Shown: positions 54,871-64,000 of the stretch, in pieces
Layout: each line of letters opens with the position of its first letter
Numbering within the stretch: position 1 is the stretch's first letter
Assembly (NCBI GenBank): GCA_002270565.1
Contig: NQMI01000019.1
Location: 310,001 to 374,000, forward strand
Direction of reading: 5' to 3'
DNA length: 64,000 nucleotides
From: Stenocarpella maydis
Lineage: Eukaryota; Ascomycota; Sordariomycetes; Diaporthales; Diaporthaceae
The notes under the pieces: generated by a model
Told to the model about the DNA's origin: nothing
Databases searched by the model: none
The model's input: the letters and a program-made list of their open reading frames with translations, nothing else
Made by a program: the position numbers and the translations under genes

Positions 54871-55678
54871 GGTATGTAGTAGCCTGCTAACCTGATGGAA
54901 ACCCACGAGGCGAGGCTTTCTTACACGCCCTGAAAAGAGATGCCTTGGGGAGGGGGCCGGGACCGTTGTCATTGCCAGGAGTAGACTACCAATAGATTCT
55001 ACTTGGCCTTCCGGCCCTTCCAGCGGTAGATACATATGTACCCTAGATACATTCTTGAAGCGTACTTGCGCAGCTTTGAGAGGTTACTCGATCGGCCCTG
55101 CGTATGACCTTGGTGCTATGCTATTTTCACTACCTAAGTACCTATAGTTACATGTTACCGGAACACAATGATTCCCGTCGTCTCTTGGCATCTCTGGGTA
55201 AGGTGCAGCCCTCTAAGCGCGAAGCACGCTGTAGGCCTCAACGCGTGGATGGGAGGGACATAATAATTCAAAAGGAGTTGCTTAATAAACAGTGTATACT
55301 ATCATTTAGCTATTAAGCTGTGAGGTAACAGTAGATATACAGGTAAGTGAATTCTGAGTTATAAATAGTGCCGCTCTAGGAACCTCCCGTAAGCATGCCG
55401 ACTTTACGTCAGCCTCCCTGTTCCCTCGGAGTAGGGCCAATAGGAACTGCACCACAGCAGCACACACTGACACAGCCTCAGGATCGTCGATTCTTGCCTT
55501 GGCGCTGCCTGGGCGGTGCCGACCCGGCAGCTTCAGACCCCTAAAACAAGGAGGCAGGGAGGTCATCGACGATTGACCTTTTTTCAGCGGACCAGAAAGA
55601 GCCGTTGTAGAGCTAGCACGGATACCTAGCATATACGCGTACTCGGTACCGCCTCCGTTACATCAAAGTACAATCACC
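54871..55678. other. intergenic region, promoter of the Zn2Cys6 gene
   Basis: No ORF of note. It contains the 3' UTR of the SET gene and the promoter of the regulator, including a CGGTACCG palindrome at 55644-55651. Confidence 0.5.
55644..55651. promoter_or_regulatory. CGGTACCG palindrome before the Zn2Cys6 start
   Basis: An inverted CGG..CCG pair with a 2-bp gap, 27 bp upstream of the ATG. Zn2Cys6 proteins often bind inverted CGG triplets, so autoregulation is possible; the motif is short and lies close to the start codon. Confidence 0.25.
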
Positions 55679-57116
55679 ATGCTCCAGAGAAAATCTCATA
55701 CCAAGTCCCGAAATGGATGCCGGAGCTGCAAGAGGCGGCACGTCAAGGTAAATCCCGATGGTTGTCCAGATGGGACTCTGCGGAAAAACGATGCTGACCA
55801 AGCAAAACCAGTGCGACGAACAAGGCCCGCCATGTCTAAACTGCACCATGCGAAGAGAGCCTCAGACGTGTACATATCCCTTTCTGCGACAGGCCGCCGC
55901 GTCATCCGGCAGTTCGTCCTTGGTGGCTCCCGCTCCTGCGGCGCTGCCCACACTTGCTCCAAGGCTCTTCTCTTCCTCCCCGGCACCCTCGACCGAGAGC
56001 AGCCGCATCCTCGAGCTCGAGCTCATGCACCGCTGGTCCACCCGGTCGTGGACCTGCCAAGAGTCCACCCCGGTGTGCCGCGCGTATCTGCTCGAGCATC
56101 TCCCCCGCAGCGCCCTCCGGAACGGGTACCTCCTCAACGCCATCCTCGCCACCGCGGCCGTGGACCTGGGGCTGTCGTACAAGGACAGCTCGCCCAGGGA
56201 CTCGGCGTCCTACCTGCGGACGGCGCTCGAGTACGGGGACAGGGCCATGTCCGACTTCCGCACGCAGGTGACCGCCGTGACGCCCGGGAACGTCGACCTG
56301 CTCTTTTACTTCTCGAGCCTGGTGGGCGTCGTGCACTTCGCGGTGCCGGCCGGCGGGGACGACGTCAGCGTCATCGACCGCGTGTGCGAGCACGCCGAGG
56401 TGACGCTCAAGTCGGGCCACATCGTCGCCGAGAACATGGCGTGGGTCATGGCCGGCCCGAGCCCCATCCCGACCGTGCTGCGGGACTACGCCGTGGACCT
56501 GGCGCTGATGGACGAGCTGGACCCGGGGACCCGTGCCGCGCTGGAGCTCATGTCGTCCGTCTCCCGCCGGGTCCGGGTCCCCCCGGCGAGCCCAACCATT
56601 CAGGGCAGCGCTGATCTTACTGGGGAGATGCCGGGTTTATCATCTCGGGGAGGGCAGGGCCCACTGGCTTGCGAGCTCTATGTTTACCGGCTCGCCGTCG
56701 GCCAGACAAAGTATTGTTATGCAGAGGACCTCCGGAACAGGCTGAAGGCCTACTTCCATACCCTGTTTGCCGTCGCGGGAGTCCATTTCTCGACGGCCGT
56801 CCGGAACCGGGAACCCATGGCCATGTTCATCCTCATGTACTGGGGGGTCCTCGTCCACCGGGCAAGGCGGGATCCGTCGCTCTGGGTCCTGGTGTTAGAA
56901 GGACGCAGCATCGTAGCCGAGAGCACGCTGCTGGTGTTTTCCTCTGAAATTGTAGACGTTCCAGGGGTACGGGACGGTATTGCGTGGACCCGCTGTCAGG
57001 CCGGACTGCCTGAGCTTCCTGGGTGTGTCCTACCTCCCACCTTGGTAGAGACGGGAATCATGACGGGGGTGAATATAGACTCAACAGAGGGGTTGGGGTT
57101 ATCAGAGCAGAGATGA
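55679..57116 (+). CDS. Zn2Cys6 transcription factor (UPC2/ECM22-like type)
   Basis: Exon 1 (55679-55747) and exon 2 (55812-57116) encode 457 residues. The binuclear zinc cluster uses Cys14, 17, 24, 31, 34 and 43 (GCRSCKRRHVK joined to CDEQGPPCLNC), and the intron falls exactly between Lys23 and Cys24, a common position in this family. A serine/alanine-rich linker follows, then a helical regulatory region from about 90 (RILELELMHRWSTRSW), HLPRSALRNGYLLNAILATA, and near the end MAMFILMYWGVLVHRARRDP, the pattern of sterol-uptake-control-type regulators. Nuclear DNA-binding activator or repressor; targets unknown. It is convergent with the TAP hydrolase gene (416 bp between stops). The regulator may control neighbours such as the secreted hydrolase, but only proximity suggests this. 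Confidence 0.88.
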
Positions 57117-57532
57117 CAAGAAAAACAGCAGAGATTTAAGTAGCAAGTGCTTTGCACAACACGCGTCGTCAAGAACAAAAAAGAAACACCTTAAAAAGAG
57201 AAACAATAGCGCCTTGGGGCTTAACTTCATATCTCAAATTACACCCTGCCAATGCCACCAAAGATCTCGGGGAGACGGACGGGTGTACGGCAAAAACCCA
57301 GAGAGAAATTCACTTTTCGTCTAAGAATATGAAAAAAGAAGAAGAAAAGGCTTTGTTGCTCTCAAGTTTCATCCTCTCAAATCCCCATGTCCTGGCAAAT
57401 CTTGTCGTCATATTACATCCTATGAAACATCACCAGAAAAAAGGACACAAAATAGGTGGGAAACCCAGAAATCTAAGCAATTGTCCCCACAGATAGGTAG
57501 GGTACATGATGGAAAGTTTCGACAGTATAGTT
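57117..57532. terminator. convergent 3' intergenic region
   Basis: Lies between two convergent genes. A-rich runs (57172-57215, 57330-57350) on one strand and T-rich ones on the other suit 3' ends of both transcripts. No gene seen. Confidence 0.35.
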
Positions 57533-59724
57533 TTAGATCCACCATCGTGGATGCACCATCCGCTTATCAGCCGTCGTGCTGTTTTTGCTTTGGCCACCAA
57601 CCTCGGCCAGCACGTCGGCCCAGGTGTAGCCGGAGAATTCATGGGGGGCATCACAGACGCTTCCTGGCTCGGGGAGCGTGCCGTTCTGCCAGTATGCCTT
57701 GGTAGCCAGGAATCCGCAGACAGAGGGGGAGCTGAATGTGCCGTGCTTTCTAGTGCATCAGTATGGGGCTCGTTACATTAAATATTTTCTCTCGGGAAAG
57801 GGTGTCGTGTTGGGGGGCTATGTTTGGAAATCTGGAAATTCGGGCTTGGGGAGGGGGGGGTGTTGGATACAGGTGAGAAGGAAGGGGAGGGGAATAGAAA
57901 CCACTTACACCACTACTATTCACCTCAAGCACCGCACTCCCCTCGAAGCCCGAGCTAACATTAAACGCGCTCCTCAGGGGCGTATGCGCATCGCGGGAGT
58001 TGCTCGCGAGGAGGATGGGATTCTTGGTCCGGACCTGGAAATCCCCCTGATAGATCTCTCTCGCCTTCCACGGCCACTGCGCGCAGTGCGCCGTGATCTG
58101 GCTGACGGTATCCCCCGCAAACCTGCTAGTCTCATATAGCCTCTCAAAGGCACCGTCTTGTTCCTGGGCCTCGAATGAACCAAGCCTGACGGTGCGGTCG
58201 CTGCAGTGGATCGCGTACAGGTCGAGCACGACCGGAAAGGTTGCAATGGCGTCCTGCACCGCGTCTTCGGGTTGCACGAGGGCCTGGAGGACGGCCTTGC
58301 GTTCGGTTTCGTCCCCGTAGAGAATCGTAGCCAGCGCGGTAGCCATGGTGGGCCACCCATCTATAAGTTTTAGCTGTCCTAGGATGACGCTCTTGACGGT
58401 CCCCATGTCGGCGAGCCCCGTGCCCGCTGCGATCGGGGAGGCACGCAGACCGTCGATGAACGCCCACGCGTCGTCGTGGAGCTCCGAGGCCGTCTTGTTG
58501 AAGGCCGCCAGCGTGCATTCGCCGGGCGCCGCGGTCATGCAGCTCTCGAAGAAGTGGCGGAAGACGAGGTCTGTGTCGGACCATTGTTCGTAGTCACTTC
58601 GAAGGAATGTCAGAAGGTGGGCAGGAGAGATGAAGGAGAGATGGGAGGTAGAGCTAGGGGTAGAGGCAGCAAAGGAACCTACGCCTGCGCGTGGTAGTAC
58701 TCGCGGGTGTTGGACACGCCATCGAGAAGCATCTTGTCGATCTTGTCGGGGAACATGGCTGCGATGGTAGCTCCCAGCGTGGTTCCGTACGACATGCCTT
58801 TTTGTTCCTGTCAGACCTTTTTCTTTTTTCCATCCACCACGAACCGAAGGCCAGACCAAAACTAGATCACAACACACTTGGAGACAGAGCGAAAACTCAC
58901 CCCAGTACCGTATCAGCCCATCATCCGAGATGGCCTCTGCGACGCGAAGCATATCCCTCGCGACAAAGGCAGTGCCGATAAACTCGCCAACCTCGTCGGC
59001 ATTTCCATCTTCTTTGCAAATATTCGCGTCGACAGCGCTGCGCTCCCAGGATCGTCGCTCCGAAGTGTCCGACTCTTTGGTCGATCCGATCTCGTTGAGG
59101 ATCTGGCCCATGGTGAAAGTATTGTTGGTGCAGATGAAGGGGATCGTGGTGCCGGTTCCTCTGTTCAGACCGTATTAGCTTTCTTGTTTGCCTCGACTGT
59201 ATATAGTTTCACTGGGATAAAGGGGTAGGGGTAGGGGGTTTGGGTAACATACCGAGGATCAAGACCGATCAGGTCGTACTCACCGCCGCTGAGCCTATAT
59301 CCACCAGGGCCGTTAATATCACTTTTACCACACCGATGGTATGAACTCCCCACTTCCTCTCATAGACAGAAGAAGAACAAAAACAACTTAAAGGGAAAAC
59401 GTACGCCAGCAAAGTCTCCCCATACAAAACGGTTGCCCCACGCCCCGGCAAGCCCGGCCCTCCAAAGTTCATCTGGATCCCGCCGCGCGACGGCTGCGTG
59501 GGCGCCAGGACCTTGACGAGCTTCAGGTCGACCGTCTTGTTTCTGGCGGACTCGGCGGTGCCGGTGTAGTCCAGCGGGGCCGTCAGGCTTCCGCATTGCA
59601 GTTCAAGCGTCGTGTTGTAGACGCCGGCGGGGCATGGACCCCATTCGACCTTGGGTGCTGCGGAGGCAGCGAGGCCTGTTAAAGCGAGGGATGTCAAAGA
59701 GAGGGAGTGGAGGCGGGAGGTCAT
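57533..59724 (-). CDS. secreted TAP-like serine hydrolase (alpha/beta fold, peptidase S33 type)
   Basis: Six minus-strand exons, 59724-59405, 59288-59253, 59160-58901, 58797-58683, 58596-57909 and 57745-57533, join without frame conflict to 544 codons, 543 residues. Exon 2 is only 36 bp. A signal peptide (MTSRLHSLSLTSLALTGLAA) is followed by the oxyanion-region motif NFGGPGLPGRG and GGEYDLIGLDPRGTG. The nucleophile is Ser208 in YWGMSYGTTLGA, the acid is Asp446 in LLASNSRDAHTP, and the histidine is His474 in SSGHGTFSSPSVC, which starts the last exon and belongs to the TAP_C domain. N-glycosylation sequons are present. The family cleaves tripeptides or other N-terminal residues, but fungal members also act as esterases; the substrate is unknown. 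The splice model is hand-built but restores every motif. Confidence 0.86.
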
Positions 59725-61855
59725 GTTGGCGGGTTTAAACGATGGCGGTTTAAACGGCGGTAGTACCTGCTTTGAGGGAATACAAGATCTGAGACCGAAA
59801 GAGATGTTGGTTTCCTTCTTCTCAGACGAAAAGAGTCGGTGCCGCAGGGATATATATCATTTTCCAAGTTGGACTTACCGTCAAGCCATCAAAACATCAA
59901 AGTAATATTTTTAGGTAACGTCGCAGACCTAGCCAGCTCCGCCTTGTCCATCCAGCTTATGATCTCTGTGCATGTATTCATACAGCACCGTAATCTACCG
60001 TTTATTTGATGATCCCATTCCAAAAGAGGACAATTCGTCAATATGATTCAGCATGCATGATACTTTCGGGTGAACCAATCTTCTCCTTTTGCTTCCCGGT
60101 CCATTACATAATCGTGCAGACACGCGGGTTTGACAGCGTGTGAGAGGCTCTCGGTGTTTTGTGGGGATGCAGCTGCGCTCAGCTTGACTTGGCTATGCGC
60201 TTGGCAACGGGCTGTGCTGATGAACAAGGCATGGCGCGCACGGGACGGTGGGAAGGTGACAAGGTGGCATATAGGCAACAAAAGAACTTTATTACCTGGT
60301 ATGCAGGCGGAGGATTGTTTGTGGCTGAAGGGGTAGATCGGCATCCTTTTGCGCGTAAATTGGGTTCCTTGTCATTGGGATTGCCCGGTTCAGCGGAAAT
60401 AAACACGCGTATTCTATCCTATCTGATTGGCTTAGAGTTGGCCTGCCAACTGCTGTTGGCCCGGTCTACTGGAGGCTGTATCTCTGTCATCCTTATTCTC
60501 CTGTGAGCAGCTTTTTGACTATTCACTGCAAGGGATTAGGGATCACTGTCTGAAACGTACCTACCAGGGGGAGGGGTTATTCGACTTGGTAATGCAATGG
60601 ATTCAGATTTGGTAGTCATATTCACATATAATCAAATCATAGCAAAATACTAGCATAGTAACAGTAAAAGGCTGTTAAAAGGCTATGATATTAAGGGTTT
60701 AATACCTAGGTATGATTTTAGGATTATCGTTATTTAGTTGGGGAGAGGGTGGGCTGGGCTGACATGAGCTGACATGGGCTGACATAAACCCAGGGCTGAT
60801 AGTGGACGAGTATCTCTGATGCATAGAACCCCCCCTTCACCCTCATAGGTATTTGGTTGATTTTGACGGCCGGGTAACGCTTTAATAGTGTCCCGGTTGC
60901 TTGCCTGGCGCCACTGACCCGAGATAACATGAGTAATGGCGCGTGTTCCCCCAGATCCCCAGCGTCATAACCATGTAGAGCAAATGTCTCTGAATTATCA
61001 TCAGTGTCATTATGATTTGGAGTAATAACTTTCTAACGCACAAATGGTAGACATGAACCAGGAGGTGACTTGACTACTCAAGCGGCCTCGTGCATATTCG
61101 AAACATGTCATGTCGGATTGTGTACGCAGGCTTTGGGAAACAGTAATATTATATATAGGACCTTATCTCATCTTCAACGAAAGTAGGTGGTTGAAGTTCC
61201 GATTCCAGACCTCAGGGGTTGACTTTTACCTGATACAGCTCGGCTTCGGGTTCTTTTCCATTGTGGAAGGCCCACCTACCATGGAAGGACTGGGATAGTT
61301 ATATCTACGAGCATCAAACTCTCTTAGGCTATGCGCTGGCCGACAATCCCAGCGTCAGAAGCCGTGGTACCTCTTCAGCTGCCCAACATCAATTCGCCGA
61401 CGTTACAGTTGTGCTACTGAATATCGAACAGAATGTCAAGTTCCATGATTCGACGACGTCATATCGCGCCCCCGCGTAAACATACCTAGATATCATAGAG
61501 TGGGTGGTCTAGCGTTACCGTGCACAGCATTTGATTCCCACATTTCCATAAGTACCTCCCTCGGTATGATAGTGTCTCGGCTCTTATAACATCAGATCAG
61601 GTACGGAGGCAGATTAGCAAGTGTTCAAGAGGTTTTGATTACATAAATCCTGATTGAAATCGTTTTAATTATTGCTAGCAGAACACCTTGACCGATTCAA
61701 TCTGAGACCATTAATAACGCTACGCCGCAAAGGCATTTCCACGGCATAACTAGGAGCCCAACCACAAAAAGACCTGTCTATACTTCCTCAAATACCAGAT
61801 CACCATATCCGATATTGCGTAGTTTCAGCAGTGTTGTACATGTTTATACTCAGTC
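59725..61855. other. intergenic region with possible hydrolase debris
   Basis: No intact gene. The stretch 61261-61370 reads WKDWDSYIYEHQTLLGYALA then DNPS in one frame, which weakly recalls the TLGYALxDSP motif of epoxide hydrolases, but the frame is not sustained. Around 60650-60790 there are tandem GCTGACATG(A/G) words (about 60759-60784). Other frames show nothing. Confidence 0.3.
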
Positions 61856-62925
61856 ATGGCTTCCAAGAATATTATTGTTATTGGAGCCGGTGTATCCAGT
61901 ATCGCATGGCCCACACACTAAAGTGTCGGCTACCGTACCTCGACTTCGAGGTTGACACTCACTTTACAAGACGTGGATTTCATGGCTGACAGTTTGCTAA
62001 GATCTTTGAGATGCAATTCAATTGTGGGTACCTGGAATGCCAACACGTATCCTGAATGGAAAAGCGCAGAATAAATACCCCACATTGAACAATATGCTGG
62101 TTACCTTTGAGCGGTTCTGATGTCCCAATTCACCTATATTCCTCTCCTTCCAACTTGAGCCCAGATTGGAGCGGAGAACTCTTCATCCAGCTCGAAATAC
62201 TCCATTATAAATGTTTTGATTCTGCGGATCCGGTAGCACGATGCAACCAAGTGTAAAAGAAGAGACAGATATCGAGAATACTATTGATAAAGTTTCATTG
62301 CGATCGCATTTCTGACTGAATTTTGGCTGTCCTGGAGTAAGATTACTATTTCAGGAGAAAGTTTGAGACGCTAATTTTATCAGAAAGTCGACACAACCGA
62401 GGTTGGTGAAGAAGTGGGCCATTCTCTTGATTGCAGTTGGGAGGTTCATTTCTCCGGACTCGAATTACTCGGAGGTGAGGTCTTTCACACAGCAGAATGG
62501 AACTCCAGTCGCGACTACAGAGGCAAACGGGTGGCCGTAATACGCAAGGTTGCAGTCCGGCTCAGGTTGTGCCGTCCATCACCAAGCATGTCTCAAAGTT
62601 AAGCCAGTAAAGTCCATTTCCACTCAATCAATGACTGGGCTTCGTCTAAGCATAACATAGGTTTTCGAGAGGGAGGCAATGGTATCACCCACAGCGACTG
62701 TATCGCCGGTCTACTTCTTTGAAATGTTTCTGCTGCCAATACATACCCCTCTTGCAGTGGTATTATCATCTTAAACTTCCTCGGTGCCGACGACAGCCTG
62801 GCGTAATCATACGGGTCCTCGCCAGAGGAGGATAAAGCACTCAAACAGATTGAGGAGAGCCCCAAGCAATACATCTACGCCCAAGCTAAAAAGAAGTATT
62901 GAGGTACTGGTACCGGAATTGTGAT
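61856..62925 (+). pseudogene. decayed Baeyer-Villiger-type flavin monooxygenase
   Basis: From ATG 61856 the frame starts MASKNIIVIGAGVSSIAW, a Rossmann FAD motif (GxGxxG with the last G changed to S). Later pieces in shifting frames: GTWNANTYP; DVPIHLYSSPSNLSPDWS (family: DVPxHLYSFSF..PDWS); then FSGLELLGGEVFHTAEWNSS and DYRGKRVAVI, the conserved BVMO/NADPH-binding segment; and finally KALKQIEESPKQYIYAQAKK followed by VLVPEL, the helix before the C-terminal region. Stops, frameshifts and missing blocks show a dead gene that ends where AT-rich sequence begins. When intact, such enzymes insert oxygen into ketones or hydroxylate small molecules with NADPH. Confidence 0.6.
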
Positions 62926-63366
62926 GATAAGATTAATTAAAAGTAGTTTTTAAAAATAATGAATGCGGATATTCGCACCCATAAAAACGGCTGGTACACG
63001 GATACGGCCCCTAGCGCTGGGCTGCAGCCAATCAGATCGCTTCGTTGGCCCCACTTTCAACCACACCTCACCACCCCTTCAGTGCTTTTTGCAGCTACAG
63101 CACCTAACGCACTGCAACGCCCCCATCGCCACCAACTTATAAATAACGACCCTTAATTAATGCTTTGCTGCAGCAATTAAATTCTTGTTGGAATTAATTG
63201 TTTTTGCATTAAAAAGAAGATCTGATTAATTAGATATTAAATTTTTGGTGTTACAGTGATGGTATAGCTACCTAATTATTTAGGTCTTGAGGCGTAGTGG
63301 CAAGCTAACTATTATAACTGGAATACTAATATTACTACTGTGAATTGTTATTAACTAGTACTTTCC
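62926..63366. other. AT-rich intergenic stretch
   Basis: About 440 bases, rising in AT content. A short frame at 62959-63156 has no features. I see no terminal repeat. Confidence 0.5.
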
Positions 63367-64000
63367 AACCCTCCTACCTTCCTCAAACTTTTCCAGGGTG
63401 GATATAATACCTATAAGGACCTTAAGGCTAATTTGGATAAAGCTATAAAATCTGCTAGATTTCTAATGGCAATTAGAAGGTTTAAGCCTATATAGGTAGA
63501 TTTAGAGTATAGCAGAGGTGTGCTGCAATCTTTAACTATAAAGGTCTCCAATGCTTTAATAATTAAAATAAACTACAGATGGTAAGCCATCGCCCATACG
63601 ACGAGGGCATCATTAGACAAGTGGGTACTAGTGATCCAGGAGGGCGTGCATACTCACCACGGCCCTTAGGAGGTACCTGAAGCCTAGCGAGGCTGGGCGA
63701 AGCTATCATAAGATCATCACGACTTCCTCACCCATATGGCTGCAGACCCAGCCCTCGTGAAGCCCGTAAGACTTACAGCAGCTCTATGCCGAAAGTACCT
63801 AAGTGTATTATTAGGGCTAAATACTATAAAGAACTAGCTTGCAGACTTCCGTAAGCAGCAATAGGGCATCTATATACCTACTTAAGTAGCATTGGACTAG
63901 CTTGAGAAGGAGGGCTGCTAGTATCATTGGGCTGCCAATAATGAGGGAAGAATTATGGGCATCTTTTAGTGTGAGAAGCAGCAGCTGGCATAGGTTTAAG
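63367..64000 (+). mobile_element. N-terminal part of a FAR1/MULE-type transposase relic, running off the window
   Basis: A long coding-like frame continues to the right edge. Pieces include YNTYKDLKANLDKAIKSARF (FAR1-like DNA-binding region), KWVLVIQEGVHTHHGP and, further on, VALD.LEKEGC and YHWAANNEGRIMGIF, which match the layout of fungal MULE transposases (HNH-like end of the zinc region, then EALL..L..EG....Y..DE.GRI). From 63618 to 64000 the frame is broken by eight TAG and three TAA codons including the end, nearly all where glutamine is plausible. This is the RIP pattern. The catalytic DDE region lies beyond the window. Confidence 0.45.

Noticed and set aside
1..64000. CRISPR arrays, bacterial operons, tRNA or rRNA genes
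   Set aside because: No regularly spaced repeat-spacer arrays, and no tRNA- or rRNA-like sequences were recognised. The spliced genes show that this is a fungal nuclear sequence.

Overview
The window looks like a chromosome segment of a filamentous ascomycete (Pezizomycotina). Genes have short GT..AG introns of about 60-100 bp. Protein families are typical of moulds: Zn2Cys6 regulator, DHA-type MFS pump, GBBH-like dioxygenase, fungal O-methyltransferase, GH43 and a TAP-like secreted hydrolase. Long AT-rich blocks full of TA dinucleotides and CAG/CAA-to-TAG/TAA stops alternate with GC-rich genes, the mark of repeat-induced point mutation (RIP). I cannot name the species or genus.

Layout. 1-8.2 kb is a transposon graveyard: a pogo-like transposase tail, an unidentified glycine-rich relic, and a decayed Plavaka/CACTA-like transposase interrupted by a pogo/Fot1-like element that itself carries a solo LTR. 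8.6-9.5 kb is a frameshifted membrane-protein gene. 9.7-22.5 kb is a gene island: TauD/GBBH-like dioxygenase (-), group II PLP decarboxylase (+, 3 exons), a 14-blade WD40 protein (-) and an MFS pump (+, 4 exons), separated by AT-rich blocks, a 25-bp minisatellite, an LTR copy and a 430-bp TIR element. 22.5-32 kb has no intact gene. It holds an 848-bp TIR element and a second pogo-like tail. 32-39.7 kb is conventional: secreted GH43 (-), Sub1/PC4 coactivator (-) and a PXA-PX-nexin_C protein (+). 41.2-45 kb holds two dead genes, a TNA1/Dal5-type MFS and an SRPK-like kinase. 46.6-59.7 kb is a second gene island: five-exon O-methyltransferase (+), a broken PPxY protein (-), a small cysteine-rich secreted protein (+), a TPR-SET protein (+), a Zn2Cys6 regulator (+) and a six-exon secreted TAP-like serine hydrolase (-). 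61.8-62.9 kb is a dead Baeyer-Villiger-type monooxygenase, and 63.3-64 kb is a MULE transposase relic that leaves the window.

How the genes might work together. The dioxygenase, decarboxylase and MFS pump could form a small amine-type metabolite pathway with export. The only regulatory hint is an 11-bp motif (AACCATCCAAC) immediately upstream of the dioxygenase start and present as both arms of a palindrome upstream of the pump. No core synthase (PKS, NRPS, terpene or isocyanide synthase) is visible, so this is a hypothesis. Exon boundaries were worked out by hand from reading frame, GT/AG sites and family motifs. No database search was possible.
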